Assembly: GCA_006937955.1 (NCBI GenBank)
Contig: SSNP01000191.1
Span: forward strand, 534,698-598,697
Origin: Pachypanchax playfairii
Taxonomy: Eukaryota; Chordata; Actinopteri; Cyprinodontiformes; Aplocheilidae
Reading direction: 5' to 3'
Length of the DNA: 64,000 bases
The notes under the pieces are model-generated. The model worked only from the letters and a program-made list of their open reading frames with translations, searched no databases and was not told the DNA's origin. Shown here in pieces: positions 36,176-47,907 of this stretch (positions within the stretch are counted from its first letter, which is position 1; every line of letters begins with the position of its first letter). The position numbers and the translations under genes are program-made.

Positions 36176-37134
36176 ATCCTGGTTGAAAAGGCAGAATAAA
36201 AACTGTTCTGTGAATACAGATATACTGAAACTGTCTCAGTCTGGTGAGATAGAATACATTGTTTCCACATCACTGATAAATAACTGGTGTAACATGAATT
36301 TAAAGCTTCTACTGGTTAGACACAGAATTCTATATTTGTATTTAAATAAATCTTGGACGTGTTTTTCTCCACTAATATTTCGTATAAAGTTATAAAACTC
36401 CAGAAGATCTCTGTGTGGAGGAACGCCCAAACAGAACAAACAGCTGATGAGAGCATCCTGAACAGAACAGTTTGTTCCATGCGTTTGTTTATGCTTATTT
36501 TATTCTTGTTCTTTGGGTAAAAAAAATGTTGTAAAAACCCTTCAAAATAAAAGATTTCAAAATACATCCTTCTATTTGCTTCACTTGTTCCTGTGCAGGG
36601 TCACATGGGCAGATTTCCATCTCTAGCAGTCATGGAGGAAAAAGGTTAAAGGTCGTGAATAATTCCTTCTCTTGCCTGCAGGGGATGGCTTTTTGAAAGA
36701 TCCTCATTTGGAGAACTCCAGATTTGTTCTGCTCTGATCAGATAAGCTAACAGTTGGACAGATCTCCAGTCCATAACAGGGCCACATAGCAAAAAACAAA
36801 CATGCACACACACTCACACCTAGGGCCCATTTAGTCAACAATTAACCTAACATGCATGTAAGAGAAAATCAGAGCCCTCCCAAACATGCATTCATGTAAG
36901 GGGAGAACATGCAAACTCCATGCGGGAGGGGCCCAAGAGTTTTGAACCCAGGACCTTCCTGGAGAAAGGCAACAATGCCCAGACGGATGTTTTAAAAAAG
37001 GAATACATCATTAATCCTTCCTGGTAGTCATGTGACCTATAATCAGGATGTTGAGGTTTGTTTCCTGGCAGGTTTGCATTTAAAATAACAGTAACTCTTT
37101 CCTGGTCTCCTATAAGCTTCTCTTCCTGTGTAGA
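36176..37134. other. Intergenic DNA with a worn interspersed repeat
   Basis: About 36590-36990 resembles a repeat that is very common in teleosts: GTCACATGGG near the start, CAGTCCATAACAGGGCCACAT in the middle, then ACCTAACATGCATG, GAGAACATGCAAACTCCATG and CCAGGACCTTCCTGG at the end. The copy is eroded and has no coding capacity. Family not assigned; a SINE-like or LINE-tail origin is possible. The rest of the block shows nothing. Confidence 0.45.
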
Positions 37135-38105
37135 TGGATGATCACATCACTTTAATCATCCCAGAGGGAAATAGCTTGTGTTACAACTGCACATGTCAGC
37201 AAATACAGACCAAAACAAACAGCTCAAATTAGGATCTGCTAAATAAAAAAAATCCAGAATTTTGTCATAAAATGAGAATGGATCGCAATGATAATAATAA
37301 ATACAAATAATTACATTAAATGAATCAGATAAGAGTTGTGTACTGCAGATCTAAATGTATTAAAGTTAAATGTTGCTCAGGAAAGTGATTCTTTTGAGAA
37401 GTCACTCACTGTATGATTATTGCACTTACAGCATGTGTAATAGTTAATGCACAGAAACGGGTATTTTATTGCATTTAGAAGCAACATCATATTTATTATT
37501 GTTCTGAATACTAAAGGATTTCATAAGCACCTGGAGAGAATAAAGAAGAAAACATGGTGCTTGACAGGGGAGGAGTTATAAAGACTTAATGGTGGTTCTG
37601 TGGCGTGTGTGGAGCATTTGATGCTGGTCAGTCTGGTCAGCCCCGTAAAAGAAATGTTTCCAGTTCTACACCAAGCACAGAATCATCCTTCTGGATCACC
37701 TTCATACTGCATACAGCAGGATGATGCTGCAGATGTTAAAGGATCTGAGTCTGAGCTGGAGATACAGCCAACTCTGACCTTTGTTCGTGTTCCTGGGGAG
37801 TTTTGTGATCAGCTTAGCTTGTTGTCTAGGTGCACCCCCCAGGAGGGTGGTGGGAGATTTAAATGTTTCAGGGTCCACCAGCTGTAGGTGGTTGAAAACT
37901 GCCCAGTCTTTTTGTTTTCTGACTCATCAGTGTTACTGCCAGTTACTACAGAGTAATCAGAAACTTTCTGCAGGTTGCAGCTGTCAGAGGGCAGGTTAAA
38001 GAGAGAGGGTGACAGAACTGACCCCTGTGGAGCTCCAGTGCTACTCAGGCCTTCCAGTCAAACAGTCCATCATCCATGACACGAGGGAGAAGACCTGCAC
38101 TCCAG
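37135..38105 (-). pseudogene. Degenerate LINE reverse-transcriptase fragment
   Basis: On the minus strand from about 38042 the frame reads STGAPQGSVLSPSLFNLP, then NLQKVSDYSVVTG. This is the reverse-transcriptase core of L2/CR1/Rex-like fish LINEs. The catalytic F-S-D-D block is replaced by V-S-D-Y, and nearby codons are interrupted. About 37800-37840 encodes a remnant of the WGVHLDNKLS segment. The 3' end near 37135 reads, on the minus strand, TTTCCCTCTGGGATGATTAA, a version of the typical tail of these LINEs before their short tandem ends. The copy is 5'-truncated and dead. Confidence 0.6.
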
Positions 38106-41100
38106 CAGTGTGGGCTGGATGGGATTAAAAACACTCCCTCCTGACTTGTCTGGATGACTGGAACAGTGCAGGTATGTTTCACTCGTTTACTTTTCTGATT
38201 TGTGAATAGATTCACTGGCACATCAGAATGAAGGTAATTTATTTTATTCAAAGATAATAAGAACAATAATTTCAGGTTATGTCTAATGATAAATTTTAAT
38301 GACAACTGGATAATTTTACTGCTGAAAAAAAGACTTGAAGAAAATCATATGACTGGAAGTATTTTTGTTGTAATCAGGATAAAACCAGAGAAAACATGCA
38401 GGTTTTGTTCCTGCTTCTTGTCTCTGACTACCATCTTGTGGCAGAATGTACAAATTGCTCCAGTTACCCAAAAAGATCCAAACCAACTTACAAGTAATAA
38501 ATCCTCTGCTTTTTGGTTTGTATTCTATTGACTTGACACAATGAATTGAACATTAAATTGACACAAATTTGTGTAAAGATTCTCTCCTCCATCATAATCT
38601 GCTTTGACTCTAAACAAACACTAAAAATGAAACTGATTACACACCTGCAGACTCACATCCTGTCAGCATTTAGTATCATTTATCTTTAAGGTTTTTAAAT
38701 TTTTAACCAGTTTAATCATTGGATGTAATGTGTATTTTTTTTTTCTTTTTCAAATTTACATTCTCATTATCCTAAGGCGACTTTCTTCAAAATGTTCCCA
38801 TATAGAAACAGTTTCCTGCTGCAGTTTTTTCTTCAAGAGGAATTTAAACTACAAACAGAAGAAGTAAAAGTACCGAAGAAGACATGCAAAGAAAAACTGC
38901 ATATGAGAGTAAAGAGACAGTGAGAACCAGCAGAGCAGCTTTAGTCCTCTGGGAACTAATTACACTATTATCATAAAGCCTGGTTAAAGGACATGATTAA
39001 AAACTAATGTTGTGCTTTTTGTCTCTAATATTTTCCTAGAGACTGTTGTTAAAACCCACAGCTGCTCCAGTCATATCCCATGAAGTGAAGGGAAACCTCT
39101 CAATCTTTCAACACTGATTTCTGCTCTGTTAGAACAGAAAATATGGATGGTTTTGTACAGAAATACACATCAAGAAAACAACAAACCTCACAACATGTCA
39201 GTTTATTATAGGAGAAAGTTAAATTACTGATGTTTAAACGATGGAGAATCTTCAGGCGTTCTGACCCGAAGTTACAGTTAGTTATCTTTGAAAGGGAGTT
39301 AGCTTCTTGTGTATTATCATCAAGGCATCTTACTGTGAAACAACCCTTTTGTTTTATATTTTCTATACTTCTTTAATTCTGGAGCAAGTCTGTTTGATCA
39401 GTGTGTTGTTTTAAGTCTCAACAGACTTACAGAGGGAAAAAGTTTCACTAAAACTTAGAAAACATGCACTTACCTTCAGAATTTTGGGACAAATAAAAAG
39501 CAAATTGCATCATTCTCTGTTTACGTAAATGTTATTCATGGCTAAAGCAGCAGTTACTGTTATTATAGTCTGTCCTACAGCAGCAACAGCAGTCAGAGCT
39601 GCTCAGCTTGAAAGATGTAACCAGAACTTCACCTGCTTATTTCATTACACTCTCTATGCAGTGTCAAAGGAAATTACTTTATGGCTTTTGTGACATCCCT
39701 TTTTTATTTTATTTTTTATTTTTATTTGTATTTATTACCAAAAGAAACAAAGAAACAAGTGTTCATCAGCTGGCGATGTGGTTTGTGTGTTTAACTAACA
39801 CGACTTACATCAGTTATTTCAACAGAGGGGCATTCAGGTAACATTGTAGACACTGTTTAAGACTAAAATAGAAGTACTTTGTAATGAATAAATCTACTTG
39901 AGAAAGTAAAAGGAAAAAGTAAGTAAATCTTAAAAACGTTTCTGTAAAACATTGGAGAGTCAATAAAACTCACACCTGTGATCCGACCTCTTACAACACA
40001 ATCCAGAGACATTATGTTCCTTATATCAGTGTCAATTAGCAGAATAAAGATTTTAAAATGTGTCAATAAATTCAGCTTTTTGCTGGTGAATATGTTTTTG
40101 AAAAAAGACTGTTAAGAATCTCTTATTTCACTCAAAAACTCATTTTCTCTGACATCATGGACATTACTGGTCACAAAAATCAAATATCTTTTGATTCAAA
40201 CATCACAAATGTTTTCTGTTTTCAAATCATGAATTTGTCTGTCTCAAACATTTTAAGGTGACATGGTGAAAGCAAATGAAGCAGATGTTTTAAAACTACA
40301 TGAAGTCACGTCTCGGGGTCAAAACCAGTTAAACTGGTTTAAACTAGAAAATTAATTTTCAGTTTCTAAAAATGTTTATTACAAAGGAGTGTTTAATTAA
40401 ACTACAGCGACTGATTTCTATGTGTGATAATCAGTGATCTGAGAGAGACTCCTGATTCATCAGGCCTGATCAATAAAACAAACCATGCTGCCGTCAGTTT
40501 ATGCATGTTTGCAACTCATGGCCAGGTTTTATAAAAACTTACAAATAAATTCCTTTGATCAAACAGTAAATACTAAATAATTATTTCAAAAGTTTGTAAA
40601 TTAATACTTTTGATTATACAGGGATGATCAAATAATTCACACCTGAGTTTATCTCTTTTGTGCATTGATTTAAACATGCATCTAACATACATGCAACATG
40701 CATCTAACATACACGCAACATGCATCTAACGTACACGCAACATGCATCTAACGTACACGCAACATGCATCTAACGTACACGCAACATGCATCTAACGTAC
40801 ACGCAACATACGTACACGCAACATGCATCTAACGTACACGCAACATGCATCTAACATACATGCAACATGCATCTAACGTACATGCAACATGCATCTAACA
40901 TACATGCAACATGCATGTTTAAACATACAATCCAGTGGGTAAACTGTAAATGGAGGTTATGTAACCTGTTATGTAACAACACAGCTGGTATTAGACTCTA
41001 TTTACTCTCAGTGCCAGTATCCTCCGGTGAAGCAGAACTTGAGCCATGTGTCTTAATTTGCTTCATTATGATGATGAAAAGGTCTCTTGTGTTATCGTTT

Positions 41101-42192
41101 GGGTTGCCAGCATGTTAGATTTCTTGCCCTGTAGCCTCAGTAAGTGATCCACATCCGAACTCCAGCAAAAACCGCCAAAAAAGAGAGTTTAATTTTCAGG
41201 ATCCTGAACCTTGAGGAGATACTGGATCACAGTCCTTCTGTTCTGTCTCCCAGGTGGAGGCCTGCATCAGAGACAGAGGCACTGATGATGAGACCCTGGT
41301 TTGGGGGCCAGGATGGTGCCAAAGAAGTACCAGCTGACTGTAACTGTTTTCTACAAAAATAAAAATCCTGATAAAGTAATTTATAAGATGAAAGTTTGTT
41401 CATCCACGATGAGATTTATTAGTACAGGCAATGGAAAACTTTGAGTTTACCACTGAGACTTCAAACAAAACAATCCAAAACACTTCAAGTGGAAATACCA
41501 AAATATTGAATCAGATTTTGGGGACTTGTTGAAATGGCAAATCAATCGTGAAAATCATAATAATTTGTGCTCATCATCCACGAGGGAGGCAAATTCTTGG
41601 TAGAGCTCTAAAGGAACTTACTTCCTGCCGTCCTGGGTGTTTTCTCCAAGGAGACGTTTCCAGCCGTGACATTTTGTTGATGAAAGTTTTCACGTTAGGG
41701 AGTAAGTTCATCTGTCAGGTTTGATTTCTTCCTTCACTAAACAGGAAACTGTACCGTGCAGGTGGGGTTGAAATTGTTCATCCCACACAAGATGTTTCCT
41801 CCTCCACCGTGTGCAGAATCGTAAGGAAGTTTTCACATTCCTGTCAAAAGAACAAAATATTTTAAAATAAATGTCATTTTAATTTGTTTTTTTTGTTGTA
41901 AAAACTTTCCTGAAAGCAGATGCTAATAACAAACTGCTACCATCCCACCTGCAGAAAAGACCATCCAAAACTCTGGAGGGAATAACATAAGACTGAACAT
42001 GTTTCACGTGATGAAATTTTGTAAATAAAGATTTTAGTGTCTTGGAGATGTTCAAGTTGTGATAGAATGTTTGCAGTGATGTCATCTCTTTACCTGCCTC
42101 ACCTGGAAAGGAAATATTCTTGAACTTTGTTTTCTGCAAGGATCTTACTGCAGATGACCAGCACATAAAGGAGCATTATGTCTTCATGGGCT
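38106..42192. other. Intergenic DNA with a 22-bp minisatellite
   Basis: No gene recognised. The block consists of AT-rich spacer, the tandem array at 40673-40917 and a moderately GC-rich segment at about 41140-41360 without recognisable coding content. Confidence 0.45.
40673..40917. repeat. 22-bp minisatellite
   Basis: About eleven copies of CATGCATCTAACGTACACGC+AA. One copy is shortened (near 40805-40815). Units vary mainly ACG/ATA and CAC/CAT, i.e. at CpG-like positions. ACGTACACGCA is strictly alternating purine/pyrimidine, and ATGCAT is palindromic. Confidence 0.93.
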
Positions 42193-43198
42193 TTAAAGGT
42201 CGTGTTTCATGAAAAATCAACTTTTTGGAGCTTTTAACCATGTTGTGATGCTATTTCTTTATTTAAAAGACCTCCAGAGTGGTTTTTGGCTTAATTCGTG
42301 CATTCCTGAGTAATCCTCCTGAATCCTGCGCTCTGAGCAGCTGCTTTACTCGCTCATGTAAAACGGCTGAATGGAGCCCGTCTACGTCACACTGTCGTAT
42401 CAGGAAGTTCCTGACCAATCCCTGCTGCCCCTGTAGAAGGTACGAGGCGAGCTCATCACGGCAGAGGTCTAACCTGCAGAATTCCCACACTTCATCCACC
42501 TGCTGCTCTTTATTAGCATGAGCTGCTAATAAAGACTTATCAACTCGACCCTGCTAATCACATGTCAGTATGAATCCAGCTTTACAGCTGAGCTCCACGT
42601 CACCGCAGCCCGTCCCACCACCGGATAAAAGACACAGTCACTCACCCTGCCAGCGCTCAGTCAGACGTCCCGTTAGCCACGAGCTCCTGTTAGCCTCCGT
42701 GCTGCAGTTTAACCGCCTCATTAATCCAGCCTCAGACCTGTCCCGGTCGATCTCTCTCTCTCTGTCCGCCTCGTTCTTGGCTGCTGGTCTCGCAGTCAGC
42801 GACTACGGTCGCTGCCTCCAGAAACCCGCTCCTCGCCTACGACCTGTCTCACTTCACCCGTCAGATCCCAGTCTTGGTGTCATCTCCCGGGTCGGATCGC
42901 ATCCAGTCGTGAGTGGACAGTCCTTCCCTCCAGACGCTCCTCACCACCGAGCGTCCTCTGACAAATTAGCACCTCCATTTCGTTGTATTTCATTCTAAAA
43001 ATTTCTCGTCGAAAATGTGCATTTGGCTTCGAGAGTTACAGAAGTTTATTTAGTGTTTCTAAACAGACCAATGGCACTCACAGTTGGGAGGCAGGGTTTT
43101 AGGTAAACCGAGCGTTTTTACTTCCTGCTCAAGAATATAAGTTATATTTCAGGACAAATTAAGTGAATATAACTCAAACAGTAAGGTTTTATCATATA

Positions 43199-43398
43199 CA
43201 GTGGGGCAAAAAAGTATTTAGTCAGCCACCAATTGTGTAAGTTCTCCCACTTAAAAAGATCAGAGAGGCCTGTAATTTTCATCATAGGTATACCTCAACT
43301 ATGAGAGACAAAATGAGGAAAAAAAATCCAGAAAATCACATTGTCTGATTTTTAAAGAATTTATTTGCAAATTATGGTGGAAAATAAGTATTTGGTCA
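43199..43398. repeat. Left 200-bp terminal inverted repeat, Tc1 copy 2
   Basis: Pairs with 44601-44800 and is equivalent to 27201-27400 in copy 1. Confidence 0.9.
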
Positions 43399-43414
43399 AT
43401 AACAAAAGTTAATC

Positions 43415-44437
43415 TCAATACTTTGTTATATAGCCTTTGTTGGCAATGACAGAGGTCAAACGTTTTCTGTAAGTCTTCACAAGGTTTTCACACACTGTTG
43501 CTGGTATTTTGGCCCATTCCTCCATGCAGATCTCCTCTAGAGCAGTGATGTTTTGGGGCTGACGCTGGGCAACACGGACTTTCAACTCCCTCCAGAGATT
43601 TTCTATGGGGTTGAGATCTGGAGACTGGCTAGGCCACTCCAGGACCTTGAAATGCTTCTTACGAAGCCACTCCTTCGTTGCCCGCGCGGTGTGTTTGGGA
43701 TCATTGTCATGCTGAAAGACCCAGCCACGTCTCATTTTCAATGCCCTTGCTGATGGAAGGAGGTTTTCACTCAAAATCTTACGATACATGGCCCCATTCA
43801 TTCTTTCCTTTACACGGATCAGTCGTCCTGGTCCCCTTGCAGAAAAACAGCCCCAAAGCATGATGTTTCCACCCCCATGCTTTACAGTAGGTATGGTGTT
43901 CTTTGGATTCAACTCAGCATTCTTTCCCCTCCAAACACGACAAGTTGAGTTTCTACCAAAAAGTTCTATTTTGGTTTCATCTGACCATATGATGTTCTCC
44001 CAATCCTCTTCTGGACCATCCAAATGCTCTCTAGCAAACCGCAGACGGGCCTGGACGTGTCCTGGCTTCAGCAGGGGGACACGTCTGGCACTGCAGGATT
44101 TGAGTCCCTGGCGGCGTAGTGTGTTACTGATGGTAGCCTTTGTTACTTTGGTCCCAGCTCTCTGCAGGTCATTCACTAGGTCCCTCCGTGTGGTTCTGGG
44201 ATTTTTGCTCACCGTTCTTGTGATCATTTTGACCCCACGGGGTGAGATCTTGCGTGGAGCCCCAGATCGAGGGAGATTATCAGTGGTCTTGTATGTCTTC
44301 CATTTTCTAATAATTGCTCCCACAGTTGATTTCTTCACACCAAGCTGCTTACCTATTGCAGATTCAGTCTTCCCAGCCTGGTGAAGGTCTACAATTTTGT
44401 TTCTGGTGTCCTTTGACAGCTCTTTGGTCTTGGCCAT
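43415..44437 (-). CDS. Tc1-family transposase, intact (copy 2)
   Basis: A 340-residue DD34E transposase with the same architecture as copy 1: paired-type helix-turn-helix regions at about 10-50 and 64-110, linker PRSGAPRK at 56-63, and catalytic residues Asp153, Asp244 and Glu279. It differs from copy 1 at three residues: Gln110 for Leu, Gly141 for Asp and Asn177 for Asp. None of these is a catalytic residue, but 110 lies at the end of the DNA-binding region and 141 just before the first catalytic strand. The gene is the only one in the element and lies between its 200-bp inverted repeats. Antisense open frames over this gene are shadows of its codon pattern. Which of the two copies is closer to an active source cannot be decided here. 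Confidence 0.93.
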   Translation of the reverse strand: MAKTKELSKDTRNKIVDLHQAGKTESAIGKQLGVKKSTVGAIIRKWKTYKTTDNLPRSGAPRKISPRGVKMITRTVSKNPRTTRRDLVNDLQRAGTKVTKATISNTLRRQGLKSCSARRVPLLKPGHVQARLRFAREHLDGPEEDWENIIWSDETKIELFGRNSTCRVWRGKNAELNPKNTIPTVKHGGGNIMLWGCFSARGPGRLIRVKERMNGAMYRKILSENLLPSARALKMRRGWVFQHDNDPKHTARATKEWLRKKHFKVLEWPSQSPDLNPIENLWRELKVRVAQRQPQNITALEEICMEEWAKIPATVCENLVKTYRKRLTSVIANKGYITKY

Positions 44438-44600
44438 AGTGGAGTTTGGAGCGTGACTGTTTGAGGTTGTGGACAGGTGTCTTTTATACTGATAACGAGT
44501 TCACACAGGTGCCATTAATACAGGTAACGAGTGGAGGACCGAGGAGCCTCTTAAAGAAGTTACAGGTCTGTGAAAGCCAGAAATCTTACTTGTTTGTAGG

Positions 44601-44800
44601 TGACCAAATACTTATTTTCCACCATAATTTGCAAATAAATTCTTTAAAAATCAGACAATGTGATTTTCTGGATTTTTTTTCCTCATTTTGTCTCTCATAG
44701 TTGAGGTATACCTATGATGAAAATTACAGGCCTCTCTGATCTTTTTAAGTGGGAGAACTTACACAATTGGTGGCTGACTAAATACTTTTTTGCCCCACTG
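44601..44800. repeat. Right 200-bp terminal inverted repeat, Tc1 copy 2
   Basis: Complement of 43199-43398; upstream of the transposase start codon. Confidence 0.9.
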
Positions 44801-44856
44801 TATGTGCCAATCCCAGATGTTGAAAACTGTAAAATAGCATGATACAGTCCCTTTAA

Positions 44857-47217
44857 TAAAATAAAAGCATCCCCAAGTTTCTACGCAAACAGGTTAATCA
44901 ACAGATGTTAGTTTTTGTCTTATATTAGAACATCACACCTGAGTCCAACACACATCTGCTTTGTGTTTCCTTTCCTTTTCATTCAGCTGATTCATGCTAA
45001 TTAATTTAATTCAGCTCTCTCCATTAGTGACTTTATATTTGTTAGTACAGCTGACAGGCAGAGAATGAACAAACAGTTGATCTTTTGTCTGTGTTTATCC
45101 AAACTGTGGCTTAAATAGGATAAATAGTAAAACAATGAATTTTTGTTTCCATTCATATTCATATTATTAATCTCCAGTTATCTCCTGTAGTTATTTGGAT
45201 TTTGCTGTAGTGCAAACTAACAATAAACATGTAATTTTTTAAATCCACCAAATCAAAGCTTTTGTTTGTTCATTCAGATTGTTACACGTGCAGCTCTGAT
45301 ACGGGTGTTTCTCACATCATAAATTTGGAATACATAAATAAGGTGCAGTTAGTAAAGCAGGCATTATGTCATCATTCTTTTTCTCCTCATCATAATAAAG
45401 CAGCTGACAGCTGGAGTTTACATGTTCTGAAGCTCAGACCTTCCAGCTGCATCGTGATATCACATTTTGTACCACAAGAGGGAGCAACTTACTAAAACAT
45501 GATTAATTGTAGCAGAAAAATGTATTTACCAAAGAGTCAAAGTGAGTAATAATAAAAGGTTTATTAAAAGTCATTCATGAATGTGAGCTGTCACTCTGTG
45601 TCTGCACTTTGCAGCTGACCTGCAGGGCAGAGGAGAGTAGAAACAAGTGCTTTTCCCACTCAGACTAGACTTAAACTATCTGTGGAGAAGAAATCAACCT
45701 TCATCACGAACACTCGGGTCCTGTGGAACCAGAAACTCTCCCACATTCTTCAACTGAAGCTCAATGTCAGATCACAATACAACACAATCAATTTGACAGA
45801 AAAGCAACTGTTTCCTTCCAAAATGTGAGAAATATATATGTTTAATATATGAATGTGTCATGCAAAACAAACAAATGAGTTTAGTGAAATACTGCCATAT
45901 TTGAACATATTATTCTGTCAGTTTTATGATCTTTAGACTCATTGATTTGTGTCTATCTGTCCTATGGGGCGCCAAGTGTAAAATTTTCATTATTTAGTGG
46001 AAATAGACATTTTTATCATATTTATCATACTTTTCCCACATTTAGCACACTTTCATCACATTTAAGCAGAAAATGTGTCTAAAAATCATTATGTACCAAC
46101 ATGTTTACATCTTTAAAAAATCAAAATCCTAAATATTAGATCTAAATGTTAAAGCCAAATCTAAATGTTAAATCTAAATCTAAATGTCCAGCCATGACTT
46201 TATTTCTTGTTAAGGCTTAAATCATAAAATTTAAGCAAATCGAAAAAATCAAATCAAAAGGTTAGATCAAATGGATGACATGCAAAATATCTTCAAGAAT
46301 CTGAAGAATTTTCTGTTTCCTTTTGGACTTGTTAGGTTTCCTCTGACCTGGATGACTGAGAACTTTCAAATTCAGCAAATATTTACAGTCAGTTTAAAAA
46401 TATATAGTTATCTCCCAGAGAAAAGCTGCTGCTTTCAATTAGTGAATCTATATCCCATAAAATCAATTCATTTGTTTGTGCTGCAAATATAAACAAACAA
46501 TTCTTATACAAAATTCTCCCAAATGTGGAACATGTATGCTCAGTACTGCTGGTTGGGATATTCTATCTACCAGTAGCTCCATAACAACCCATCTGTCCAT
46601 CTATTTACAGATCAAGTTATCAGCTTGATAAAAAGCTACGTTAACTTGACGATCTAATTATTGATTGTTTTATAGTTTTTCAACCAATGATTGTTTTATT
46701 TTTAAAAGGTAGAAAATGTGGAATGTTTTTGTTTTGTTTATAAGAAAATTATGAAGTGTGAAAATGTGATTTATTTGTTTATTATTTTTGTTTTTTGTTA
46801 CTTTATAAAGATGTATGTACCTGTATGTATATTTATGCATTATTTTTAATTGTATATTTTAGAGAAATGTTGTATTTGCATTGTTTATAGGGAGCAAGAT
46901 TTGGGCTTCAGTGTTATTCTTATGTCTAATTTGTTTTGTTAAACATTATGATTCCTGTAAATATATATTTTATAAGCCAACAAAACGGCCTTAAACAATT
47001 ATGAGAATAATAAATTAGACCACGCCCCTTTCAGCCGTTGGTGCTCCGCCTCCTTCAACAGGATCTGCTGTTGGTTAATGGGGTATTGATTTACGGTGTT
47101 AGGTGTTTATATTTTCAGGTTAGTGAGCGAGCGCGCGTGTGTGTGCGCGCGTGCGTGTGAGTGAAAAATGTGTACGTGTGTGCGAGAGTCTGAAAGAGTT
47201 TGTGGTAGCTCAGTGAA
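44857..47217. other. Intergenic DNA, very AT-rich
   Basis: No gene recognised. A short local tandem of (A)TCTAAATGTTAA words lies at about 46137-46192. A purine/pyrimidine-alternating GC-GT tract (GAGCGAGCGCGCGTGTGTGT and onward, about 47124-47160) marks the approach to the foldback element. Confidence 0.45.
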
Positions 47218-47501
47218 GCTGACCCCCCAGCCACTTGAAAAGTGCAGGCAAATAGGCTGCTCGGTTAGTGCTTCGTTTGTGCTGATTTGTGCAGGTAAAA
47301 TTGACGTTTGTGCTGCTATGGTTTCTGAGATATTAAACTTTATTCATAGGTCATTCAGAGTTCACCGCTCACCCGGACTGCTTCAAAACAGACTATAATA
47401 GTCTACGTTTTTAGTGCTTTGTTTGTGCTGATTTGTGCAGGTAAAATTAGTGTTTGTGCTGCTAAGGTTACTGAGATATTACAAGTTTTGTTTTTGAATG
47501 A

Positions 47502-47509
47502 TGACGTCA
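47502..47509. promoter_or_regulatory. Perfect CRE motif (TGACGTCA), first
   Basis: TGACGTCA is the full palindromic binding site of CREB/ATF factors. It lies in repeat unit 2 of the foldback element, about 0.92 kb upstream of the sptlc2 start codon. Function is inferred from motif only. Confidence 0.4.
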
Positions 47510-47644
47510 CCGCCCCCAGACTGCTTCAAAACAGACCATAATAGTCCACGTTTTTAGTGCTTCGTTTGTGCTGATTTGTGCAGGTAAAATTAGTGTTTGT
47601 GCTGCTACGGTTACTGAGATATTACAAGTTCTGTTTTTGCATGA

Positions 47645-47652
47645 TGACGTCA
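47645..47652. promoter_or_regulatory. Perfect CRE motif (TGACGTCA), second
   Basis: Same motif at the equivalent place of repeat unit 3, 143 bp from the first. Unit 1 has lost it (CATTCAGAGTTCACCGC at the same place). Confidence 0.4.
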
Positions 47653-47907
47653 CCAAAAGAGCCCAACATAAGAGCCCAGATTGTAGAAGGCTTTTAGAAG
47701 TGATGCAATCATTCTTGGCTACAAAGTATGTGCTGTAAAGTTGGTTACATTTTTTTTGTAATTTTACATTTTTTAAGAACAGGGCTCACTTAAATGGATT
47801 TATTTTCCAAACTAGTGTTGTACCATTGTAAATGTTTGATCATTCCTTTTGTTCTGAAATCCAAAAATGACAATAATGTTAGTGGACATTTATTGTATAA
47901 ATTATAT

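Larger units (their letters stand above)
43199..44800 (-). mobile_element. Complete Tc1-like transposon, copy 2 (nested)
   Basis: A 1602-bp element of the same length and orientation as 27201-28802 and about 99.5% identical by eye. TA flanks lie at 43197-43198 and 44801-44802. The 200-bp terminal repeats are 43199-43398 and 44601-44800, with the same two 13-bp direct repeats in each. It sits inside the TTAA element 42197-44852 and is therefore younger than it. Confidence 0.95.
42197..44852. mobile_element. TTAA-type DNA element (about 1.05 kb) split by Tc1 copy 2
   Basis: The ends are AGGTCGTGTTTCATG (from 42197) and, on the other strand, AGGGACTGTATCATG (to 44852). TTAA flanks both sides (42193-42196 and 44853-44856). 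After removing the nested Tc1 insertion and one TA, 1052 bp remain. The interior (42280-42970) is much more GC-rich than its surroundings, which creates long spurious frames, but encodes no recognisable protein. TTAA targets with AGG starts are the hallmark of T2/Kolobok elements; this one is a non-autonomous member of a family different from the 15/18/29-kb copies. Confidence 0.7.
47267..47657 (+). repeat. ~144-bp direct repeats, 2.7 copies
   Basis: Units begin at 47267, 47413 and 47556 with AGTGCTTCGTTTGTGCTGAT (one base variant in the second). They continue through GTGCAGGTAAAATT, GCTGCTA..GGTT.CTGAGATATT and ACTGCTTCAAAACAGAC. The second and third units are closer to each other than to the first. 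The third is cut short after TGACGTCACC. Confidence 0.88.

Noticed and set aside
42570..42998. 142-codon frame rich in Ser/Pro/Arg
   Set aside because: Lies in the GC-rich interior of the TTAA element; no domain, and explained by composition.
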